Below, piece by piece: positions 9,805-18,674 of a stretch of 64,000 nt of DNA. Numbering within the stretch: the first letter of the stretch is position 1; each line of letters starts with the position of its first letter. The position numbers and the translations under genes are program-made. The notes beneath the pieces were generated by a model that worked only from the letters and a program-made list of their open reading frames with translations, did not search any database and was not told where the DNA came from. This stretch comes from Planctomycetaceae bacterium (GTDB taxonomy: Bacteria; Planctomycetota; Phycisphaerae; UBA1845; UTPLA1): contig CP030884.1 of assembly GCA_006969385.1 (NCBI GenBank), positions 5,264,249 to 5,328,248 of the forward strand. The letters are read 5' to 3'.

Positions 9805-11634
9805 ATGCTTTGGTCCAACTTTTTCATCACCACCTCGAAGGAAACTCCCAAAGACGCCACCGCCGCCTCGCACCGACTGATGCTGCGTACCGGCATGGTC
9901 CGACAGCTCTCCGCCGGCGCATATTCCTATCTGCCGCTCGGCTTTCGCAGCCTGCGCAAAGTCGAGAAAATCGTGCGCGAAGAAATGAACCGTGCCGGCG
10001 CTATCGAACTCATGATGCCCGTGCTGCATCCGATCGATCTTTGGCACGAAACCGGTCGCGTCGAAGCCATGGGCGATGTATTGCTGCGCTTGGGCGGCCC
10101 CGAGGGTGACTGGCGCACGCAAACCGTGCTTGGCCCCACGCACGAAGAAGTCATCACCGAAATCGCGCGGGCGTATCTGAACAGTTACAAGCAACTGCCC
10201 GTCAGCATGTATCAGATTCAGGTCAAGTTCCGCGGCGAAGCCCGTCCCAAGAGCGGCGTGCTGCGCACGCGCGAATTCCTGATGAAAGACGCCTACAGCT
10301 TTCACGACACCGTCGAATCGCTCGATGCCGTCTATCAGAAAATGTACGACGCCTACTGCCGCATCTTCGCCCGCTGCGGTCTGCCCTACGTCGCCGTCGA
10401 AGCCGAAAGCGGCCCGATCGGTGGCGACGCCTCCCACGAATTCATGGTGCTCACCGATGCCGGTGAAGACGTCGTCGCGCTCACCGACAATCAGGACTAC
10501 GCCGCCAACACCGAACGCGCCGTTTGCGCCCCGCTGCCGCAAGACGACGCGGCCATGGCCGATATCGCCGAAATCGAAACCCCCAATCAACGCACCATCG
10601 ACGAGGTTTGCGCGTTCCTCAAAAGCGAACCGCGCCAGATGATTAAGACACTTGTCTATACCCTCGCCTACGGCACCGACAAGAAGCGCGCAACGAAAAC
10701 CGTCGTCGCGCTCGTGCGCGGCGATCACGAAGTAAACGAAAACAAACTCGACCGCGCGGCCATTGCGTTATTAGCCAAAACACTCGGCGATGAAACTTCA
10801 AGCCCCAAGCCCCAAGCCCCAAGCCTAGACTTGGCCGACGAAGCCACCATCAAAGCCCTCACCGGTGCCGACGTCGGCTTTGCCGGTCCGCACAGCCTGA
10901 CGGGCGACTATTTGCTCGTCGTCGATCAGGCCGTTTCCGTCATGCGTAACGGCGTGACTGGTGCCAACAAGACTGGCTATCACGTGCAAAATCTCAACCC
11001 GGGGCGCGACTTTGCCATCGAGGGCGAGACCGTTAGCGTCGCAGACATCCGAAACGTCACGGATGGCGACCAATCGCCCAAGGGCAGCGGCGCAGCAATT
11101 CGCTTGCGCAAAAGCATCGAAGTCGGCCACGTCTTTAAGCTCGGCACCAAGTATTCCGAATCGATGAAGGCCACCTATTTAGACAAAAACGGAAAAGCAA
11201 AGCCGCTGATTATGGGTTGCTACGGCATCGGTCTCAATCGCATCATGGCCAGCGCCATCGAAGCCCATCACGACGACGGTGGCATCATTTGGCCCATGTC
11301 GATCGCGCCGTTCCAGGTGCTCATCCTCGCGCTCGACCCCAAAGAAGAAGATGTGATGAACACCGCCCGCGCGTTACACGACGAACTGGAAGCGGCGGGC
11401 ATTGATGTATTGCTCGACGACCGCGACGAACGCGCCGGCTTCAAATTCAAAGACGCCGACCTGATCGGCATCCCGGTCCGCGTCACCATCGGCCGCAAAG
11501 GCCTCGCGGATGGCGTCGTAGAACTCAAACGCCGCGCCGGCGACGAGATCGACAAGATCGCCCCCGGCACCGCCGCCGCGCGGGTGAAGGAGATGGTGAA
11601 GGGGGAGTTGCAGCGGTTGGATGCGGGAAAGTGA
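9805..11634 (+). CDS. proS: Prolyl-tRNA synthetase, bacterial long form
   Basis: Charges tRNA-Pro with proline. The ATG at 9805 starts MLWSNFF, the usual bacterial N-terminus; the 38 extra in-frame codons upstream look non-coding. The 609-residue protein has class II motif 2 around residues 139-162 (RPKSGVLRTREFLMKDAYSFH), the YbaK-like editing insertion at about 240-420, and motif 3 near 471 (GCYGIGLNRIMASAIE), followed by the anticodon-binding domain. The editing insertion contains a 7-base tandem repeat (10799-10825) coding for SSPKPQAPS. The gene stands alone with the same orientation as the unknown gene downstream. Confidence 0.96.
   Translation: MLWSNFFITTSKETPKDATAASHRLMLRTGMVRQLSAGAYSYLPLGFRSLRKVEKIVREEMNRAGAIELMMPVLHPIDLWHETGRVEAMGDVLLRLGGPEGDWRTQTVLGPTHEEVITEIARAYLNSYKQLPVSMYQIQVKFRGEARPKSGVLRTREFLMKDAYSFHDTVESLDAVYQKMYDAYCRIFARCGLPYVAVEAESGPIGGDASHEFMVLTDAGEDVVALTDNQDYAANTERAVCAPLPQDDAAMADIAEIETPNQRTIDEVCAFLKSEPRQMIKTLVYTLAYGTDKKRATKTVVALVRGDHEVNENKLDRAAIALLAKTLGDETSSPKPQAPSLDLADEATIKALTGADVGFAGPHSLTGDYLLVVDQAVSVMRNGVTGANKTGYHVQNLNPGRDFAIEGETVSVADIRNVTDGDQSPKGSGAAIRLRKSIEVGHVFKLGTKYSESMKATYLDKNGKAKPLIMGCYGIGLNRIMASAIEAHHDDGGIIWPMSIAPFQVLILALDPKEEDVMNTARALHDELEAAGIDVLLDDRDERAGFKFKDADLIGIPVRVTIGRKGLADGVVELKRRAGDEIDKIAPGTAAARVKEMVKGELQRLDAGK
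10799..10825 (+). repeat. CAAGCCC heptanucleotide tandem repeat inside proS
   Basis: Nearly four copies of CAAGCCC lie within the editing-domain coding region. The unit is not a multiple of three, so gain or loss of one copy would shift the reading frame. Confidence 0.85.
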
Positions 11635-11721
11635 TGGCGACGCCGGATGCTAATGGCCACTTAACGCTAATATCTACATGTGGTGGGTTTCACCCGCCCA
11701 ATTTTACAGGGACAACCCGCC

Positions 11722-12210
11722 GTGCTAGCAATAAGTGATACGGATTGGTGGGCCATTGACTACTACGGGCATCTAGGCCAGTTCGCAAATTGCGCTAAAG
11801 GTGCAATCCCTCTCTTTTACATACAAAATCAAGATTATCTAGACGCATGGTACGATAGGCTTACTGAAATATATCCACCGAGAACTGAGGCTCTACTGAC
11901 ACCGATCGCTTTTCAAAGACAGCTTAAGCAACGAAACACCGACCATTCCAATTATAAAGAATGGTCAGCTCGTGGCTTTTATTCATTTGATTTGAGTGAT
12001 GACCTAGAGAACGAATACACCGTTTCAGAGAATGGAATAAACGGCACCTACGTCTATCATCTCATCTGTACGCCGGATCAGCCAATTCACGTTAAACAAC
12101 TGCCAACCGAAATAGCAGCACTCATGCCTCGCATCGACGACCCGACAGTCGATTTTCGGAAACTCAACAAGGTACAACTGAAACCGGGATTCGCAAACAT
12201 AGAGTTCTAA
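11722..12210 (+). CDS. Unknown protein, about 162 residues
   Basis: No family recognised. The GTG at 11722 is preferred because ACAGGGA lies about nine bases upstream; an earlier GTG at 11680 adds 14 residues. The product starts MLAISDTDWWAIDYYGHLGQF, has no signal peptide or membrane helix, is rich in Tyr, Trp and Asp, and has the acidic mixed composition of small soluble cytosolic proteins. Some bacterial immunity-type proteins resemble it in size and composition, but no neighbouring toxin supports that. Base composition is visibly more AT-rich than proS, and the gene opens an accessory stretch ending at about 14.1 kb, so acquisition by transfer is plausible. Confidence 0.55.
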   Translation: MLAISDTDWWAIDYYGHLGQFANCAKGAIPLFYIQNQDYLDAWYDRLTEIYPPRTEALLTPIAFQRQLKQRNTDHSNYKEWSARGFYSFDLSDDLENEYTVSENGINGTYVYHLICTPDQPIHVKQLPTEIAALMPRIDDPTVDFRKLNKVQLKPGFANIEF

Positions 12211-12479
12211 TCACCTTCGCGTAACTCTTTAGTGCGGGATCCGGTGCCCAATGTTGGTACTCCAACATGGGGGCACGATTTGGTTCTAGCGGCGGCGCGA
12301 AGCATCCCCTCCGTCCATCACTAAACAATCTCAGCCCCCTAGTCAGAGTACCGACGCAAGCCCACCGACCGCTCAGCACACACGCTCGGGTATAATTCGG
12401 CATGCTAGTAGATAAATGAAAACTGGCGATGGAATTGCAATCGAGTTTTAACAGCGACAACGTGTTTGGAGATTAAGCG

Positions 12480-13115
12480 ATGTTGAAATTAACGAAACGA
12501 TCGGGGCGTCTACAGAAAAGTGCAACGATTATCGCGGTGGTACTGACTGGTATCGCAGTTTCAGCCCTCGCAGAAAATAACGAGGATAAGGAAAACACCC
12601 ATCTCGACATGTCGAGCAGATTGTCAGCAGTAGTTCGTTCAATAAAGCAGAGTAGCAAAGACAACATTGTTGTTACTGTTCGAATTGTTAATAATAGCAG
12701 AGATGACATTTTGGTCGACAAACGTCATCTGGATTTCTATCTCCCAGCTACGGCCAGATTATTTCAATCTAAGACAAAGAAGGTCTTTCAGGTAAATGCA
12801 TTTAAGAACCTACACGCGATGACTCAAAGTAATGAATTTATCAAAATCGCGGCTCACCGTCATGTTGATCAATCGTTCGAACTTAATTTTGAAAAAGACA
12901 AACTCTACATGAGCCTTTCCGACGTCCCATTTTCCCACTCGTTTCAAATAGTTGAGCGGTTGGAGGAAGGTGACTACGCCATTTCGCTGGCTCTGGTCCT
13001 GATGCTTAATGATCCGGATAAACGCTTTCAAAATCGAATCGGCAACCGGGCCTATACCCGCGTAGCTTGCGAAAACCTCAGTTGGTGGAGCTACGCAGAA
13101 GGTAATGAGAAGTAG
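12480..13115 (+). CDS. Unknown exported protein
   Basis: A 211-residue product. The ATG at 12480 follows TTGGAGATT, with GGAG about ten bases upstream. Residues 1-32 form a signal peptide: a basic start (KLTKRSGRLQK), the hydrophobic stretch IIAVVLTGIAVSALA, and a likely cleavage after SALA. The mature part is charged, with alternating beta-strand patterns such as NIVVTVRIVNNS that resemble an immunoglobulin-like fold, but no named domain is recognised. It lies in the same AT-richer accessory stretch as the preceding gene, separated by 270 bases in which I see nothing. Function unknown; a periplasmic or surface location is likely. Confidence 0.6.
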   Translation: MLKLTKRSGRLQKSATIIAVVLTGIAVSALAENNEDKENTHLDMSSRLSAVVRSIKQSSKDNIVVTVRIVNNSRDDILVDKRHLDFYLPATARLFQSKTKKVFQVNAFKNLHAMTQSNEFIKIAAHRHVDQSFELNFEKDKLYMSLSDVPFSHSFQIVERLEEGDYAISLALVLMLNDPDKRFQNRIGNRAYTRVACENLSWWSYAEGNEK

Positions 13116-13180
13116 TTGGTTTGGGGCCGGGGGCCGGTGGGCCGGTGGCATGCCTACCGCTGAGCTAGTCTAGGTCCTTC

Positions 13181-13541
13181 GCGGGTGCCATGCCGACCTA
13201 TCCGCGGTGCGTTTGTACATCTAATTATCGTTAGCTTTTTCGGGAACACACAACCGCGACACCGACATCAAGGTCGGCATGCCTCACACACGAAAATCTC
13301 GTACTCAGAAGTTGCATTCAGGGAATCGGAACATCGTCGTCAATATCTAAGACTATCTACGTTTGAAGCGTTTGCGCGTCTCAAGCATGCCGACCTTTGC
13401 GTTGGTCGGTCGATTGGGTGATCCCGCGCGATCTTACCTGTCTTTAGACCCGTGACATTTCTTCGGTTGGGTCGGCATGGCACCCGCGCGGCGGGCAAGT
13501 CCATTCCCCATCGGGTCGATGATCCGACCTACGTGACAGCG
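13181..13541 (+). repeat. Nested inverted-repeat element, family D, copy 1
   Basis: A 361-base unit directly followed by a second copy. Outer arms GGGTGCCATGCCGACC (from 13183) and GGTCGGCATGGCACCC (ends 13485) are inverted repeats. Inside lies a second pair, AAGGTCGGCATGCC (13270) and CAAGCATGCCGACCTT (13382), the latter followed by TGCGTTGGTC. No credible reading frame is present. The same design recurs at 13542 and 55652. Confidence 0.85.
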
Positions 13542-13904
13542 CGGGTGCCATGCCGACCTAACCGCGGTGCGTTCGTGCATCTAATTATCGTTAGCTTTTT
13601 TTTTCGGAGACGGACAACCGCGAAACCAACTCCAAGGTTGGCATGCCTCACACACGAAAATCTCGTACTCAGAAGTTGCATTCAGGGAATCGGAACATCG
13701 TCGTCAATATCTAAGACTATCTACGTTTGAAGCGTTTGCGCGTCTCAAGCATGCCGACCTTTGCGTTGGTCGGTCGATTGGGTGATCCCGCGCGATCTTA
13801 CCTGTCTTTAGACCCGTGATATTTTTTCGGTTGGGTCGGCATGGCACCCGCGCGGCGCGCAAATCCAATCCCAGTCGGGTCGTTGATCCGACCTACATGA
13901 CAGC
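13542..13904 (+). repeat. Nested inverted-repeat element, family D, copy 2
   Basis: Tandem copy of the preceding unit, almost identical over its length. It differs mainly by a longer T run after GTTAGC and scattered substitutions, including one in the inner left arm (AAGGTTGGCATGCC). The similarity indicates a fairly recent duplication. About 260 bases without a recognisable feature follow before the GH30 gene. Confidence 0.85.
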
Positions 13905-14163
13905 CAAGACAACGACGCACATTACGCACCAACCCGCGCGCCGAGCAGGCGCTGTCATCGATGCCTGCACCCATGCTCCCAAACCGAAACAAAATTTGCG
14001 CACGTTTGCGCGCGTTTGCATCGTTTGGCCCACGCAATCCCTTGAAACTGTTCCGCCATTCGATCCCCCCACCAACATCCCTTAAACTCCGTGATTCCCA
14101 AAAACAAACTAACACCCAAAAACCACCAACCCGTGGCCGCGACCGAATCACGGAGCAAACGTC

Positions 14164-15606
14164 ATGACCAAACGGCTCAGCCTATCCGCCCTTATCATCC
14201 TTTGCATCACCACCAGCATCACTCATGCCCAAAGCTGGCGCGGCGATGTTTGGATCACCGCCCGCGATACCGATCAGCGCTTGACCAAAGCCAAGACCAT
14301 CAACCCCAAACCTGTGGCGCAGCCGACCGAGTTTCAGAAGTTCATCTTCATCGACCCGACTGCCAAGTTTCAAACGGTCGTGGGCATCGGCGGCGCGCTG
14401 ACCGACGCGGCCGCCGAGACCTATGCCGAGCTGCCGCCAGCTACGCAACGCAAAATCCTCGAAGCCTACTACAGCCGCGACGAAGGCATCGGTTACACCA
14501 TGGCCCGCACGAGTATTCATAGCTGCGATTTTTCCAGCGAGAGCTTTACGTATGTCGACGATGGCGACAGCGCGCTAGCCTCGTTCGACATCGCGCGCGA
14601 CAAACAATTTCGCATTCCGTTTATCAAAGCGGCGATGGCCGAAGCCGAGAAGGCCGGTCATCCGCTTAAGCTGTTCGTGAGCCCGTGGAGCCCACCGGCG
14701 TGGATGAAGACCAACAACAGTATGCTCAAAGGCGGCTCGCTCTTGCCCGAGCATGCCGCCACTTGGGCCAACTACTACGCGAAGTTCATCAAAGCTTACG
14801 AAGCGGCGGGCGTGCCGATTTGGGGGCTAACCGTGCAGAACGAACCGATGGCCGTACAACGCTGGGAGTCTTGCGTGTACACCGCCGACGAAGAGCGCGA
14901 CTTCGTTAAGAACCATTTGGGACCGACGCTCAAGAATGCTGGGCTCGGCGACAAGAAGCTAATCGTTTGGGATCACAACCGTGGGCTGATGTACCATCGT
15001 GCCAATACAATCCTGAGCGACAAAGACGCGGCCCAATACGTTTGGGGTGTCGGCTTTCACTGGTACTTGGCAGATCGCTTTGAAAACGTGCGCTTCGTGC
15101 ACGAGCGCTACCCCAACATCGGGCTCGTCTTCACCGAAGGCTGCGCCGAGCATTACGATGGCGATCGTATAAACGACTGGCAATGGGGCGAGCGCTACGG
15201 TGAGTCGATGATGCACGACTTCAACAATGGTGCCGTCGCATGGAATGACTGGAACGTGGTGCTCGATGAGCGCGGCGGTCCCAACCATGTGGGTAACTAC
15301 TGCTACGCCCCTATCCACGCCAACACCCAGACGGGCGAACTAACGTTTATGAACTCGTATTACTATCTCGGGCACTTCTCAAAGTTCGTGCAGCCCGGCG
15401 CGCGACGCGTGATCGCGTCGGCGATGTGGGATGAGTTATTGCAAACAGCCTTCGTCAACCCCGACGGGTCGGTCGTCGCCATCTTTATGAATGCCACCGA
15501 GGAAGATCACGAGATTGGCCTCTCGATGAACGGCCAGGCGGCGGAACTAACCAGCCCGAAGCGCTCGATGATGACAGTGGTGATGCGGATGGAGCAGGTG
15601 GAGTAA
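14164..15606 (+). CDS. Exported GH30-family glycosidase
   Basis: A retaining beta-glycosidase of the glucosylceramidase-like GH30 family. The 480-residue protein starts at ATG 14164 with a signal peptide (about 1-22, cleavage near THA-QS). The TIM-barrel domain carries the family motifs FVSPWSPPAWMK, TVQNEP with the acid/base Glu at 227, and FTEGCAE with the nucleophile Glu at 325. The C-terminal strands (VIASAMWDELLQTAFVNPDGS) form the usual side beta-domain. The length fits GH30 subfamily 1 or 2, which includes beta-glucosidases and beta-1,6-glucanases; the substrate is not readable. It converges on the sigma/anti-sigma pair. Periplasmic or surface glycan breakdown is the likely role. Confidence 0.9.
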   Translation: MTKRLSLSALIILCITTSITHAQSWRGDVWITARDTDQRLTKAKTINPKPVAQPTEFQKFIFIDPTAKFQTVVGIGGALTDAAAETYAELPPATQRKILEAYYSRDEGIGYTMARTSIHSCDFSSESFTYVDDGDSALASFDIARDKQFRIPFIKAAMAEAEKAGHPLKLFVSPWSPPAWMKTNNSMLKGGSLLPEHAATWANYYAKFIKAYEAAGVPIWGLTVQNEPMAVQRWESCVYTADEERDFVKNHLGPTLKNAGLGDKKLIVWDHNRGLMYHRANTILSDKDAAQYVWGVGFHWYLADRFENVRFVHERYPNIGLVFTEGCAEHYDGDRINDWQWGERYGESMMHDFNNGAVAWNDWNVVLDERGGPNHVGNYCYAPIHANTQTGELTFMNSYYYLGHFSKFVQPGARRVIASAMWDELLQTAFVNPDGSVVAIFMNATEEDHEIGLSMNGQAAELTSPKRSMMTVVMRMEQVE

Positions 15607-15714
15607 GTATGTTCAATCTGAGTCGAGTCCGACCTGTAAAATAACGCGAGGCCGAGGTGGCGTCCTAGACACCAACCCGGCCTCACATTGCAAGAGATTT
15701 TTATGATAGCGAGC

Positions 15715-16134
15715 TTAGCCGTTTAGCAATGCTCGAGCGTACTCATCCGGCGACATCGTAATCTCACCGTTTCGCATCATCTCGATCATCACCGGAATGT
15801 CCTTCCCATTCTTGACACCGTCGCCATTGAAGTCGCCTTCGATGGTGTTACAGGTTTCCGGGCCTGTGACGGACTCAATCGTGTTTTGGACAATCGGGCT
15901 GCCGCTCCCCTCAGGCGCCCAAGACGGCCCCACGAACAGCACAGCGACTGCGGCTGCCGCAGCCAGCGGAACCACTTTCCAGAACCGAGCCTGCCAGGAT
16001 TGCTTCGGGCTCTGAGCCGAAACCGTCGTGGCCTGCCACGGGTAGCTGGTCGTCGCACTGTCGAACGCACCGGCCTGGCGGGCGTCACCGAGTGTGACGA
16101 GCAGGGATTCCAAATTGCCATTTTGTGTAGTCAT
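15715..16134 (-). CDS. Putative membrane anti-sigma partner with dockerin-like calcium loop
   Basis: A 139-residue product. The ATG at 16134 has GGAG seven bases upstream and lies 16 bases after the stop of the ECF sigma gene, so the two are surely co-transcribed. About 60 polar residues come first, then one membrane helix (VPLAAAAAVAVLFVG), then an outside tail. The tail has DFNGDGVKNGKD, which fits the D-x-N-x-D-G-x-x-N-x-x-D dockerin/EF-hand loop exactly, followed by a helix (IPVMIEMM). Genes next to ECF sigma factors often encode their membrane anti-sigma factors, so that role is inferred. No zinc-binding anti-sigma motif is visible. A calcium-dependent input is a hypothesis. Confidence 0.6.
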   Translation of the reverse strand: MTTQNGNLESLLVTLGDARQAGAFDSATTSYPWQATTVSAQSPKQSWQARFWKVVPLAAAAAVAVLFVGPSWAPEGSGSPIVQNTIESVTGPETCNTIEGDFNGDGVKNGKDIPVMIEMMRNGEITMSPDEYARALLNG

Positions 16135-16150
16135 CGTTGAACTCCGTACG

Positions 16151-16753
16151 CTATTGCGTCTCACCCAAGGCGCGCGCAGAAAATTCTGCCGGAATCTCGA
16201 TATTTTTTTTCGCCAGGCAGCGGCGGAGCTGCTCCAGCACCCCCGGCACGCGCGAGGCCCGCAGCGTGGCCTCCGGAACGCTAAGTTCTTGTGCGATCTG
16301 CCTTAACGACGCCCCCTCAAAGAAGCGCCGCCGCACAATCAGGCCATCTTCGTCCGATAATTTCGCCACGCATTCATTGAGCGAAAAAAGCACCTCCGCC
16401 TCCTGCGCCAGCGCTTCCGGCGACAAATCGTCCGTCGGGCCATCCGCAGCGACGTCCACATCCTCATTTTGCTGCAACGTCAACCGGCCCTGGCGGCAGT
16501 ATTCGCGGTACACATTCCGCACGATCGCAACCACCCAAACCATAAAGTCGTATTGTGGGTTGTATTTCGAGCGCTGATGAAAGGCCCGCGTCCAGGCCTC
16601 ATTGAGCAGATCGTCCACCCAGTCCGCCCGATGCGAAATCCGCCACGCCACCAGCCGCACCCGCTGGTGGTATCGGTCGTACAACCGCTCAAACGCACGG
16701 TCATCGCCCCCGGCGAGCGCTTCACAAAGTTCACGGACGGTCGGTTCGCTCAT
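16151..16753 (-). CDS. ECF-type RNA polymerase sigma factor
   Basis: A 200-residue alternative sigma factor. Region 2 (about residues 15-85) contains FERLYDRYHQRVRLVAWRI and the core-binding and -10-melting segment with DDLLNEAWTRAF. Region 4 (about 115-185) has a helix-turn-helix: EDGLIVRRRFFEGASLRQIAQEL then VPEATLRASR. The composition resembles the large planctomycete/verrucomicrobial ECF families, which are hard to assign finely. It is transcribed toward the putative anti-sigma gene downstream and is probably regulated by it. The target regulon is unknown; the neighbouring GH30 gene is convergent and need not be part of it. Confidence 0.88.
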   Translation of the reverse strand: MSEPTVRELCEALAGGDDRAFERLYDRYHQRVRLVAWRISHRADWVDDLLNEAWTRAFHQRSKYNPQYDFMVWVVAIVRNVYREYCRQGRLTLQQNEDVDVAADGPTDDLSPEALAQEAEVLFSLNECVAKLSDEDGLIVRRRFFEGASLRQIAQELSVPEATLRASRVPGVLEQLRRCLAKKNIEIPAEFSARALGETQ

Positions 16754-17218
16754 ACGTCTCTTGATTCTGACCGGTCAGGGCCGACCTCGCTACTCTGCTG
16801 ACTCGTGGCCGGGTTTCTAGCCTATCCGGTAGATAAATCGGGTTTACGAAGCGGGGTCTTTGAAAGCAGGGTCGAATTGTTGATGGTTTGAGTTCGGGTG
16901 TAACGTCATATCGCGCGGGGGCACTGCTCACAGAGCAGTGGCACAGCGGTAGCGTTGTGACACGACCGCGGCGCAACTTTGACGATTCACCTCGGTTTCA
17001 AGTTTGCCGACTAACATCCCGAGCGTTTGACTGCGGCTACGCGCGACGACCATGGATGGGTAAAGCTTTGTGTGAGACGTCGGTGAAACTTCCGTCGCCC
17101 CTTGGCTACGCAATTTGAGCGCATACACTGCGGTAAAAGTTTTCGCCTACGGGGATAGCTGCGCCCGCGCGTCGCGATTGCCGAAGAATTAAGGCGAAGC
17201 TTCCGAACGGAGACCTGC
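16754..17218. other. Divergent intergenic region, 465 bases
   Basis: Lies between the divergently transcribed sigma gene and pnt operon and must hold both promoters, but I cannot place -35/-10 boxes with confidence. It contains one family A palindrome variant at 16922-16946. Confidence 0.5.
16922..16946 (+). repeat. Extragenic palindrome, family A, compensated variant
   Basis: Arms CACTGCTC and GAGCAGTG around ACA, then GCACAG. Length, loop and tail match the copies at 7951, 8067 and 26081, while all five inner stem pairs differ in a compensated way. Confidence 0.8.
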
Positions 17219-18385
17219 ATGAAAATCGGCGCGCCGAAATCTCATATCGAAGGGGAACACCGGGTCGCTCTGGTGCCCGAGACGGTTACCAAACTCAAGA
17301 AACTCGGCCTCGACTGCGTCATCCAAGCTGGTGCCGGCATGGCCGCCGGCTTTCCCGACGACGCTTATACCGCTGCCGGCGCAACCACCGCCGATAGCGC
17401 ATCGGATCTGAGCAACCAATGCGAAGCCATCGTCCTCACGCATCCGCCCACCGATTCCGAGTTCACTTGGCTGCGCAGCGGTCAGATGCTCTTCTGCGTG
17501 TTGCAACCGTTGGTGAATCACGAATTGGTGAAGCGCCTCGCCGATCATGGCGTGATTGCGATTGCGATGGACATGATGCCGCGCATCAGTCGCGCGCAAA
17601 AGATGGACGTGCTCAGTTCGATGAGCACCGTCGCCGGATACAAAGCGGTGCTGTTGGCTGCGTCCGAACTCGACAAGATGTTCCCGATGATGATGACGGC
17701 CGCGGGCACGATTACGCCGGCCAAGGTGCTGATCCTCGGCGCGGGTGTTGCGGGCTTGCAAGCTATCGCCACGGCGCGCCGTTTGGGTGCCGTCGTCGAA
17801 GCGTTTGACGTTCGCCCCGCCGTGAAAGAACAAGTCGAATCGCTCGGTGCCCGCTTCGTCGAAGTCGCCGCTTCTAACGAAGACGCCGAAGACGCGGGCG
17901 GCTACGCCAAGGAAATGTCCGAAGAATACAAGCAGAAGCAAGCGCAACTGATCGCCGATCATTCCGCCGAATCCGACATCATCATTTCGACAGCGCTGAT
18001 CCCGGGACGAAAAGCGCCGATCCTGATCACCAACGAAACGCTCGGTCGTATGCGGCCCGGCTCAGTCGTTGTTGACTTGGCTGCCGAAGGCGGCGGCAAC
18101 TGCGAATCGACCAAACTCGGCGAGCGCATCGTTCACGACGGCGTGGTCATCCTCGGCCCGCAAAACATCCCGGCGTCGATTCCCTATCACGCCAGCCAAA
18201 TGTATTCGCGCAACATCATGGCCTTCCTGCAGGACCTTACCAAGGAAGGCCAAATCCAACTCGATAAATCCGACGAGTGCGTTACCGGCACCGTCATCAC
18301 CGAAGGCGGCGAGATCGTGCACGCGCGCACGCGCGAGACGATGAAACTCGAGCCGTTGGCCGCCGCCGAAGGGAGCCCCGCGTAA
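17219..18385 (+). CDS. pntAA: NAD(P) transhydrogenase subunit alpha, part 1 (domain I)
   Basis: NAD(H)-binding peripheral domain of the proton-translocating transhydrogenase, which interconverts NADH + NADP+ with NAD+ + NADPH. The 388-residue protein starts MKIGAPKSHIEGEHRVALVPETV, the alanine dehydrogenase/PNT N-terminus. It has the RAQKMDVLSSM segment and a Rossmann motif (VLILGAGVAGLQAIATARRLGA) at about 178-199. The chain ends before any membrane helix, as in split, bacterial three-gene versions. pntAB follows three bases after the stop, pntB next, giving a tight operon. The start ATG at 17219 is preceded by CGGAGACCTGC, with GGAG about eight bases upstream. Confidence 0.95.
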   Translation: MKIGAPKSHIEGEHRVALVPETVTKLKKLGLDCVIQAGAGMAAGFPDDAYTAAGATTADSASDLSNQCEAIVLTHPPTDSEFTWLRSGQMLFCVLQPLVNHELVKRLADHGVIAIAMDMMPRISRAQKMDVLSSMSTVAGYKAVLLAASELDKMFPMMMTAAGTITPAKVLILGAGVAGLQAIATARRLGAVVEAFDVRPAVKEQVESLGARFVEVAASNEDAEDAGGYAKEMSEEYKQKQAQLIADHSAESDIIISTALIPGRKAPILITNETLGRMRPGSVVVDLAAEGGGNCESTKLGERIVHDGVVILGPQNIPASIPYHASQMYSRNIMAFLQDLTKEGQIQLDKSDECVTGTVITEGGEIVHARTRETMKLEPLAAAEGSPA

Positions 18386-18388
18386 ATC

Positions 18389-18670
18389 ATGGATGCGATC
18401 ATCACGCTACTAACGATCTTCGTTTTGGCGATCTTCATCGGCTTCGAAATCATCACCAAGATTCCGCCGACGTTGCATACGCCGCTCATGTCGGGCTCTA
18501 ACGCGATCAGCGGCGTCACGCTTATCGGTGCCGTCGTTGCCGCAGGCAGCGATGTGCCCATCTTACCGCAAGCGCTCGGCTTCTTGGCCGTCTTGTTCGC
18601 CACCATCAATGTGGTTGGCGGTTTCCTGGTCACCAATCGCATGCTCAGCATGTTTAAGCGGAAGGGATAA
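18389..18670 (+). CDS. pntAB: NAD(P) transhydrogenase subunit alpha, part 2 (membrane)
   Basis: A small 93-residue membrane protein corresponding to the N-terminal half of the domain II channel. It has three hydrophobic helices (IITLLTIFVLAIFIGFEII, ISGVTLIGAVVAAG, LGFLAVLFATINVVGGF). The segment TLHTPLMSGSNAISG is the family's highly conserved signature near the first loop. It ends FKRKG. It is sandwiched between pntAA and pntB with near-zero spacing, so the three products form one complex in the inner membrane. Confidence 0.94.
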   Translation: MDAIITLLTIFVLAIFIGFEIITKIPPTLHTPLMSGSNAISGVTLIGAVVAAGSDVPILPQALGFLAVLFATINVVGGFLVTNRMLSMFKRKG

Positions 18671-18674
18671 GCTC

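Noticed and set aside
13181-13904. The tandem repeat looked at first like a CRISPR-type or satellite array.
   Set aside because: There are only two long, nearly identical units with nested inverted arms, no short repeats with unique spacers and no cas genes.
15649-15700. Hairpin GAGGCCG/CGGCCTC between the converging GH30 and anti-sigma genes as a terminator.
   Set aside because: The long imperfect loop and lack of an adjacent U-tract make it too weak to list as a feature.
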